From JBBSVE01 sp038233815 (GTDB lineage Bacteria; Pseudomonadota; Alphaproteobacteria; Rhodobacterales; Rhodobacteraceae), in contig JBBSVE010000050.1 of NCBI GenBank assembly GCA_038233815.1, positions 1-19,391 of the forward strand: a DNA stretch of 19,391 nt, read 5' to 3'. Below are positions 14,814-19,391 of the stretch, in pieces. The first letter of the stretch is position 1; every line of letters starts with the position of its first letter. Both the position numbers and the translations under genes were made by a program. The notes beneath the pieces were generated by a model. It was not told the origin of the DNA. It worked only from the letters and a program-made list of their open reading frames with translations, and ran no database searches.

Positions 14814-15973
14814 GCGACCGCCATCCGCCGCGCGCGCGGCAGGAGCGCCAGCTTCGCCACATAGCCGTTGTGGTCGATGCCGAGACCCTGCCTGCCCGCC
14901 TCGCGCACGATCTCCGCGCTCCACTCGATCGCCTTGCGGTGGTCGCCCGCGGTCATCAGCACCACCTCGGCGCCCGCCTGCGACCGGATTTCCCGCCATG
15001 TTCCGGGCGGGAAGGAATAGAGGCACTGCGGCTCCACCGCGACGGTGATCGGACCGTCGGGCCCGTCCAGCGCAACCTCGACACCGCCGGAAAAGACGAT
15101 AAGCACCTGCTTTTCCGCCAGCCGGTGGCGGCCGACCATGCCGCCCGCCGGCACGCGGAGCCAGTCGATGGAAAGACCGTGCGGCTCCGCGATGGGTGTG
15201 GCCTGATCATGGTCCTGCGTGATGCCGTTGCCGATCACAGACGCCACCTCCGCCCCGTGACCCGGCAGCGTCGAGTCGAGCAGCGCCCGCCCCGACCACG
15301 CGCGGTCCTTGGCCAGCACCAGCCGCCGTGTCATGTCCGCGACCGAATATTTGCGGAACTCGGCGATGGAGGCGTCGTCGATCACCTCCAGCAACTCGTC
15401 CTCGGCGGGCTTCGGCTCACCCTGCGTGGTATCCACCATCATGTTGTCGCGGGTGAGGTAGAGCCCGTGTTCGGCCGCGACCTTCAAAATCGACGGATGC
15501 CAGATGATCCCGCCGGTATCGTCGCCGCCAAGTGCGGTGAAGATCCAGCCATCCTCGTCGCCCACGTTGGAAAAGCCGCGGAAGATCCAGGTCGGCAGGC
15601 TCACGATGTCGCCCGCATGGCCGGTGATCTCGCCGTCCTTGCCGTCCGCGCCCCAGCGGAACACCCAGGTGCCCTTGTAGATCATGAACACTTCGGCGGT
15701 GTAATGGACGTGGAGGTTGTTCGTCGTCCCCGGCGGCATCGCCGCCACGCCGAGGCTGAAGCCGTGCGGCTCGCTCAGCGCGACCTTCTGCTCCTTCGAC
15801 TGCGTGACGCCGGGCCCGATGAGGGAGTAGTTCTCCTTCCGGTCGGACCCCGGCATCTTGCAGTCGATGAAGGCCACACGCTCGGCCACCATGTCGGACC
15901 GGTTCACCAGCCGCTTGCGCGCCTCCGCTTGGGTCAGGACCGTCGCGTCGGACCCCGTCATGTCGTCCTTCAT
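14807..15973 (-). CDS. Internally duplicated bicupin protein, function unknown
   Basis: A 388-residue protein with two cupin domains and no signal peptide. Domain 1 has a perfect first cupin motif: G82, H88, H90, E94, G101. Its second motif keeps G121, P127 and N136 but has R132 where the metal-binding His belongs. Domain 2 matches at a constant offset of 195 residues: EPHG at 68-71 and 263-266, H88/H283, G101/G296, R132/R327; there H90 became L285 and E94 became Q289. So domain 1 may hold a metal with three ligands and domain 2 probably holds none. Such proteins can be isomerases, lyases, dioxygenases or binding proteins; I cannot choose. GGAGAGAG precedes the ATG at 15973; the ATG at codon 5 is an alternative. 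It lies 32 bases after the SnoaL-type gene, surely in one operon. Confidence 0.85.
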   Translation of the reverse strand: MKDDMTGSDATVLTQAEARKRLVNRSDMVAERVAFIDCKMPGSDRKENYSLIGPGVTQSKEQKVALSEPHGFSLGVAAMPPGTTNNLHVHYTAEVFMIYKGTWVFRWGADGKDGEITGHAGDIVSLPTWIFRGFSNVGDEDGWIFTALGGDDTGGIIWHPSILKVAAEHGLYLTRDNMMVDTTQGEPKPAEDELLEVIDDASIAEFRKYSVADMTRRLVLAKDRAWSGRALLDSTLPGHGAEVASVIGNGITQDHDQATPIAEPHGLSIDWLRVPAGGMVGRHRLAEKQVLIVFSGGVEVALDGPDGPITVAVEPQCLYSFPPGTWREIRSQAGAEVVLMTAGDHRKAIEWSAEIVREAGRQGLGIDHNGYVAKLALLPRARRMAVAD

Positions 15974-16005
15974 AGCATCTCTCTCCCGTTATGGTGCATG
16001 TCCCG

Positions 16006-17043
16006 TCAGCCCGCCAGTTCGGCCCGCCGGATCTGCGCGATGATCGCGATTTCGTCGTAGATGCGCCATTCGCGGATGATCTTTCCATCGCGGAACTCGA
16101 AATGGCTGGAACCGAGGATGTCGAGCGGCGCACCGTTCGCGGGTCCGTGCACCGGCGCCCCGGAATAGCTGCCGCGCAGCAGCCAGATCGTGGCCACACG
16201 CAGGCCCAGATCGGGCGAATCGTGGGCGCAGATGTCGCGCACCTCCAGCCGCCCGTCGGGGATCATCGACAAAAGCGCCATCGTCTCCATCTGGTAGGCG
16301 TTGATGCCCATGACGCGGCGCAGGCGCACGGTCTGGCAGACAATGGTCTCTGCACAATGTTTGGAAACTTCGTCAAAGAACTTGCCGTTCCAGACCCGAT
16401 CGAACATCGAGAGCACCGTCTCGCACTCCGCGCGGGCCCGGTCGGGGCGTGGACCGGAAATTCCGGTGGACAGGACATCTTCGATCCGCCCCGCGAAGGC
16501 CGCGGCCTTCGATCCGTCCTCCATCGCGCGGCCGAGCACCGGCGAGCGGAGCGCAAGGTCCGCCCCCACGGCATAGGGGTCCATCCCCAGATCCTGAAGC
16601 ACTGCAAACTCGTCCCGGATCACCCATTCCTCGGTCACGAGGTTGTCTTGGACCAGACAATGGGCGACGCCCCGGTTCACCCAGTCTCGGCCCGTCGGCG
16701 GCCCGTAGGTCCAGTGCCCGGCATGGGTCGCGTTGTTGAACACCCGGTGCGAGGAGATGAAGCCGCCGCGCCCCCGGCTTTCCCAGACCACGTCGTCATG
16801 CCCGCCGCCCCGGTTCGGGAACGCCACCATCTTCTGGAGCGAGTTGGAGATGACGCTGTCCATCCCGTAAGTCTCACCGTAAGCGGTATGGACCTTCACA
16901 TCGGGGGCGTAGTGGTCGTGGATATGGCCCAGACCGCGCTGGATCCAGATCCGGTCGGTCCAGCCGGTGATGTAGTCGCGCGGATTGCGGTAGGGCGCGT
17001 AGGCTTGCGGGTCGAGATCCGCGAGCGGGTCATCCGGGCTCAT
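16006..17043 (-). CDS. Tandem SnoaL-like (NTF2-fold) protein
   Basis: A 345-residue cytoplasmic protein with two SnoaL/NTF2-type domains, roughly 21-152 and 206-340. The repeat is visible in the closing strands: TEEWVIRDEFAVLQDLG (137-153) and REWRIYDEIAIIAQIR (324-339). SnoaL-fold proteins include ester cyclases, hydratases, dehydratases and inactive binding proteins, so the reaction is unknown. The ATG at 17043 has an excellent GGAGGG 7 bases upstream; the frame runs to 17136, but that segment is the control region. First gene of the operon with the bicupin, divergent from the aldolase gene with 128 bases between starts. Confidence 0.8.
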   Translation of the reverse strand: MSPDDPLADLDPQAYAPYRNPRDYITGWTDRIWIQRGLGHIHDHYAPDVKVHTAYGETYGMDSVISNSLQKMVAFPNRGGGHDDVVWESRGRGGFISSHRVFNNATHAGHWTYGPPTGRDWVNRGVAHCLVQDNLVTEEWVIRDEFAVLQDLGMDPYAVGADLALRSPVLGRAMEDGSKAAAFAGRIEDVLSTGISGPRPDRARAECETVLSMFDRVWNGKFFDEVSKHCAETIVCQTVRLRRVMGINAYQMETMALLSMIPDGRLEVRDICAHDSPDLGLRVATIWLLRGSYSGAPVHGPANGAPLDILGSSHFEFRDGKIIREWRIYDEIAIIAQIRRAELAG

Positions 17044-17070
17044 TGCCAATCCCTCCGGCGGCACCATCGG

Positions 17071-17099
17071 TTGACAGTCCGATGAAGGTGCATTCGAAT
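17071..17099 (+). promoter_or_regulatory. Candidate promoter of the aldolase-lacI operon
   Basis: A perfect TTGACA (17071-17076) followed after 17 nt by TCGAAT (17094-17099). The -10 lies inside the 16-bp palindrome at 17088-17103, so a protein on the palindrome would block RNA polymerase. Confidence 0.5.
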
Positions 17100-17103
17100 G
17101 CAC
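17088..17103. promoter_or_regulatory. 16-bp palindromic operator, probable LacI-family site
   Basis: GTGCATTCGAATGCAC is a perfect palindrome with central CG, the usual layout of LacI/GalR-family operators. It sits in the divergent region between the SnoaL/bicupin and aldolase/lacI operons and overlaps the -10 boxes predicted on both strands. The lacI gene of the locus is the natural candidate to bind it; binding is inferred, not shown. Confidence 0.6.
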
Positions 17104-17130
17104 GATATGGGCGGGCCGTGCGTCGCGCAA
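17102..17130 (-). promoter_or_regulatory. Candidate promoter of the SnoaL-bicupin operon
   Basis: On the minus strand TTGCGC (17125-17130), 17-nt spacer, TATCGT (17102-17107). The -10 overlaps the edge of the palindrome at 17088-17103, and transcription would begin within it. Matches are moderate but the spacing is ideal. Confidence 0.4.
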
Positions 17131-17171
17131 GGGCATCGCTTCATTTCAGAAGCCGCAAGGGGGAGAAAGCG

Positions 17172-17969
17172 ATGCGCCGCAATCCGGTGAAACAGGCCTG
17201 GCGCGAGGGACGCGCGGTCGTGAACGGTTGGCTCGCCATCCCGTCGGGCTATTCGGCCGAGGTGATGGGCCAGTCCGGTTTCGATGCCGTGACCGTGGAC
17301 ACACAACACGGCATGATGGGCTTCGATGCCACGCTGGCCATGCTGCAGGCGCTGTCCGCGACCCCGGCGGTGCCGTTCGCGCGGGTCACGTCGAACGATC
17401 CGCCGTCGGTCATGCGGCTGCTCGATGCCGGGGCCTACGGGATCATCTGCCCGATGGTTTCGACGCCGGAGGAGGCAAGGCGTTTCGTCGATGCTTGCCG
17501 CTATCCGCCGGTCGGCAACCGCTCCTTCGGACCCGCGCGCGGGCTGCTCTATGGCGGGCCGGACTATTTCGCCCATGCCAACGAGGAGATCGCGACGCTT
17601 GCCATGATCGAGACCGCCGAGGGGCTGGAGAACCTTGAGGCGATCGTCGCGACGGAGGGGCTCGACGGGATCTATGTCGGGCCGAACGACCTCTGCCTCG
17701 CGCTGGGCAAGGCGCCCCGCGCTGAGTCGGACGAGCCGGAGGTGAAGGAGGCCATCGCGCGCATCGTGGCGGCCTGCAAGGCGGCGGGCAAGGCGGCGGG
17801 GGTGTTCTGCTCCTCCGGCCCGGCGGCGGCGGACCGGATCGCGCAGGGGTTCCTGATGGTGACGCCCGGAAACGACGCGAACCTCCTCGGCGCCGCTGCG
17901 CGTCAGGCGGTGGCCGCAGCGCGCGAAAAGGGGCCGGGCGTGGCGGACCGGGGCGGGAGCGGCTACTGA
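17172..17969 (+). CDS. HpcH/HpaI-family class II aldolase
   Basis: A 265-residue TIM-barrel aldolase of the HpaI/2-keto-3-deoxy-sugar-acid family, which reversibly cleaves 2-keto-4-hydroxy acids to pyruvate and an aldehyde. H46 (DTQHG), R71 (FARV), E147 (AMIET) and D173 (GPNDL) line up with the HpaI base, pyruvate-binding Arg and divalent-metal ligands, with the metal ligands at the same 26-residue spacing. The usual DxEHG reads DTQHG here. I start at the ATG at 17172, preceded by GGGGGAGA; the open frame back to 17043 is intergenic DNA. Downstream lacI is 23 bases away. Context suggests a sugar-acid or lactone-derived substrate, but specificity is unknown. Confidence 0.87.
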   Translation: MRRNPVKQAWREGRAVVNGWLAIPSGYSAEVMGQSGFDAVTVDTQHGMMGFDATLAMLQALSATPAVPFARVTSNDPPSVMRLLDAGAYGIICPMVSTPEEARRFVDACRYPPVGNRSFGPARGLLYGGPDYFAHANEEIATLAMIETAEGLENLEAIVATEGLDGIYVGPNDLCLALGKAPRAESDEPEVKEAIARIVAACKAAGKAAGVFCSSGPAAADRIAQGFLMVTPGNDANLLGAAARQAVAAAREKGPGVADRGGSGY

Positions 17970-17991
17970 CGCCGGGCGGCGGAGACGGTGG

Positions 17992-18010
17992 CGTGACGCG
18001 GCGCGTCACG
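17992..18010 (+). repeat. 19-base inverted repeat covering the lacI start codon
   Basis: CGTGACGCG, G, CGCGTCACG: perfect 9-bp arms around one base. The lacI GTG start is bases 17993-17995. In RNA a 7-bp stem with a 5-nt loop could cover the start codon; in DNA it could be a binding site. It also encodes the N-terminus (T-R-R-V-T), so chance is possible. Confidence 0.35.
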
Positions 18011-18991
18011 TCCTACGACGTGGCCCGCGCGGCCGGCGTGTCACAATCCACCGTCTCGCGCTGCTTTCGCCCCGATGGCGGCATCTCCAAGGTCACCCGC
18101 GACGCGGTCCTGCGCGTGGCCGAGGAGTTGGGCTACAACCGGAACGCGCTGGCCCGCTCTCTCATAACGCGACGGTCGAACATGGTGGGCGTGATCGCCA
18201 CCAAATTCACCATCAGGAACAATCCCGAACTGGTCTTCACGCTGAGCGCCGCGCTGCGCGACCATGGCTTCGGCATCCTTCTGCTGATCGTGGAGACAGA
18301 TGACACTGTCGGCGACATCCTCCAGCAGGCGCTGGAATATCCGCTGGACGGGCTGATCTCCTGCGCACTGATGGACCCGCGCGACGTGGAGCGGTTCGTG
18401 CGCCGGGGTCTGGCACTGGTGTTCTTCAACCGCAATGTCGCGGCGCCGTGGGTCGACTGCATCGGCACCGACCACGCGGGCAGCAGCCGTGCGATGGCGG
18501 AGGCGTTCCACGCCGCAGGGCACCGACGCATCCTCTGCATCGGCGGACCGGTCGGCGCGCCGGTCAGCCGGGCGCGGATCGACGGCTTCACGGCCCGTCT
18601 GGCAGAACTTGGCGGGGCGGAGGTGCGGACCGTCGCGGGTAACTTCTCCTACACCAGCGGGCGGGCGGTGTTTCTGGACGCGGTGCGGGATGGCGCGCGC
18701 CCCGATGCGGTGTTCTGCGCCAACGATCAGCTCGCGATGGGGGTGATGGACGCCTGCCGCTACGATCTGGGCTGGCGGGTGCCCGGGGACGTGTCCGTCG
18801 CGGGTTTCGACGATGTGGAGGAGGCGGGGCGCCCGTCCTACGACCTCGTGACTGTTGCGCAATCGGGGGCAGAGATGGCCGCGCGTGCGGTGGAGTTGCT
18901 GCTGCGGCGAATCGACGACCCGCTGGCGCCCGAGGTCACGGAGCGCGTCGCGGGCCGTCTGGTGCGGCGCGGCTCCGCCCGGCTAGGCTGA
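17993..18991 (+). CDS. LacI-family transcriptional regulator
   Basis: A 332-residue repressor. Residues 7-56 hold the LacI helix-turn-helix and hinge: SYDVARAAGVSQSTVSRCF, then ELGYNRNALARSL with the LARS hinge-helix motif. Residues about 62-332 form the periplasmic-binding-protein-like effector domain (MVGVI..., FCANDQLAMGVMDACR, GDVSVAGFDDVEEA). The GTG start at 17993 has GGAGA 7 bases upstream. It is the second gene of the aldolase operon, so it probably autoregulates. The effector is likely the substrate or an intermediate of the neighbouring pathway. The best operator candidate is the palindrome at 17088-17103. Confidence 0.92.
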   Translation: MTRRVTSYDVARAAGVSQSTVSRCFRPDGGISKVTRDAVLRVAEELGYNRNALARSLITRRSNMVGVIATKFTIRNNPELVFTLSAALRDHGFGILLLIVETDDTVGDILQQALEYPLDGLISCALMDPRDVERFVRRGLALVFFNRNVAAPWVDCIGTDHAGSSRAMAEAFHAAGHRRILCIGGPVGAPVSRARIDGFTARLAELGGAEVRTVAGNFSYTSGRAVFLDAVRDGARPDAVFCANDQLAMGVMDACRYDLGWRVPGDVSVAGFDDVEEAGRPSYDLVTVAQSGAEMAARAVELLLRRIDDPLAPEVTERVAGRLVRRGSARLG

Positions 18992-18992
18992 G

Positions 18993-19020
18993 CCGCGCGG
19001 GCGGTCAGGACCGCGCGGGC
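18993..19020. terminator. GC-rich stem-loop/direct repeat between convergent genes
   Basis: CCGCGCGGGC occurs at 18993-19002 and 19011-19020. Because CCGCGCGG is self-complementary, the copies also pair as an 8-bp stem with a 10-nt loop; an alternative inner hairpin is GCGGTC/GACCGC. The stop of the ABC transporter gene lies in the loop. It probably ends one or both convergent transcripts, although no T-run is present. Confidence 0.4.
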
Positions 19021-19391
19021 ACGATCCGCTGGCCGGATTTCGTGTCGAAGAGGTGACACGCCGCCGGGTCGATTCGGAAGGACAGAGGCTGGCCCAGTTC
19101 GGCGCGCAGGCGACGGTCGCCCCGCGCGCATATCCGCGCCCGCCCGACGTCAATGGTGGCAAGCACCGCCTCGCCGGTCATCTCGAACGAATAGACCTTG
19201 CCGGTGGCATTCCCGTCCGTGCCGGTGGTCACGACGATATTCTCCGGCCGGATGCCCAACGTCACGCCGTCCCGGTCGCGCGCGAGGCCCGGGGGCAGGG
19301 GGACGCTGATGCCGTCGGCCCGGAAGGTGGCGTCCTTCACGGCCCCCGCGATCAGGTTCATCGGCGGCGATCCGATGAAGCCCGCGACGAA
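19005..19391 (-). CDS. Sugar ABC transporter ATP-binding protein, C-terminal part (MalK/UgpC type; 5' end cut by window edge)
   Basis: The last 128 residues of an ABC ATPase; the frame is open to the right edge, where it reads FVAGFIGSPPMNLI, the signature that joins the ATPase domain to the regulatory domain in MalK/UgpC-type importers. What follows is the TOBE/MOP-like domain (VTLGIRPENIV, GQPLSFRIDPAACHLFD). The protein would energise uptake of a sugar, polyol or sugar acid at the cytoplasmic face of the inner membrane. The Walker motifs lie outside the window. It converges on lacI with 13 bases between stops, so it belongs to a different transcript; permease and binding-protein genes are expected to the right. 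Confidence 0.88.
   Translation of the reverse strand, partial: FVAGFIGSPPMNLIAGAVKDATFRADGISVPLPPGLARDRDGVTLGIRPENIVVTTGTDGNATGKVYSFEMTGEAVLATIDVGRARICARGDRRLRAELGQPLSFRIDPAACHLFDTKSGQRIVPARS

Noticed and set aside
1..19391. Mobile elements, CRISPR arrays, tRNA or rRNA genes, attachment sites
   Set aside because: No transposase or integrase, no spaced direct repeats and no tRNA-like cloverleaf or rRNA sequence was recognised by eye; a short diverged element could still be missed.

Overview
The window reads as chromosome of a high-G+C alphaproteobacterium, most likely a Rhodobacterales/Roseobacter-type organism. The basis is the very GC-rich coding sequence, the alphaproteobacterial form of HisRS (motif 2 read as WRNEKPGPGRFRQF), the short HisG with a separate HisZ, a DUF1489 protein, a class II (B12) ribonucleotide reductase, and heterodimeric XdhA/XdhB. 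No rRNA, tRNA, CRISPR array, insertion sequence or transposase was seen. No gap between genes exceeds 300 bases; the longest are about 180.

Left part (1-6379, all on the minus strand): xdhB runs off the left edge and is translationally coupled to xdhA (molybdenum/iron-sulfur/FAD xanthine dehydrogenase). Before it come the replicative DNA polymerase III alpha subunit dnaE and a small slyX gene.

Middle part (6419-12753): hisS lies divergent from slyX and only 39 bases from it. It is followed by hisZ and hisG, which overlap by 4 bases and encode the two subunits of the first enzyme of histidine synthesis. A convergent DUF1489 gene shares a divergent control region with nrdJ, the adenosylcobalamin-dependent ribonucleotide reductase. 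The central part of hisS is clearly AT-rich compared with everything around it, which suggests a mosaic gene.

Right part (12888-19391) is an accessory catabolic region. otnK-otnC are tightly coupled and convert a 3-oxo-tetronate to a 3-carbon sugar phosphate plus CO2. Convergent to them is a minus-strand pair encoding an internally duplicated bicupin and an internally duplicated SnoaL/NTF2-fold protein. Divergent from that pair is a plus-strand pair encoding an HpcH/HpaI-type aldolase and a LacI-family repressor. The C-terminal part of a MalK/UgpC-type sugar ABC transporter ATPase closes the window. A perfect 16-bp palindrome overlaps both predicted -10 boxes in the divergent intergenic region and is the obvious candidate operator for the LacI protein. 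Together these look like a locally regulated sugar-acid or lactone uptake and cleavage locus. Its substrate cannot be read from the sequence, and the bicupin/SnoaL pair is the part most likely to be undescribed.
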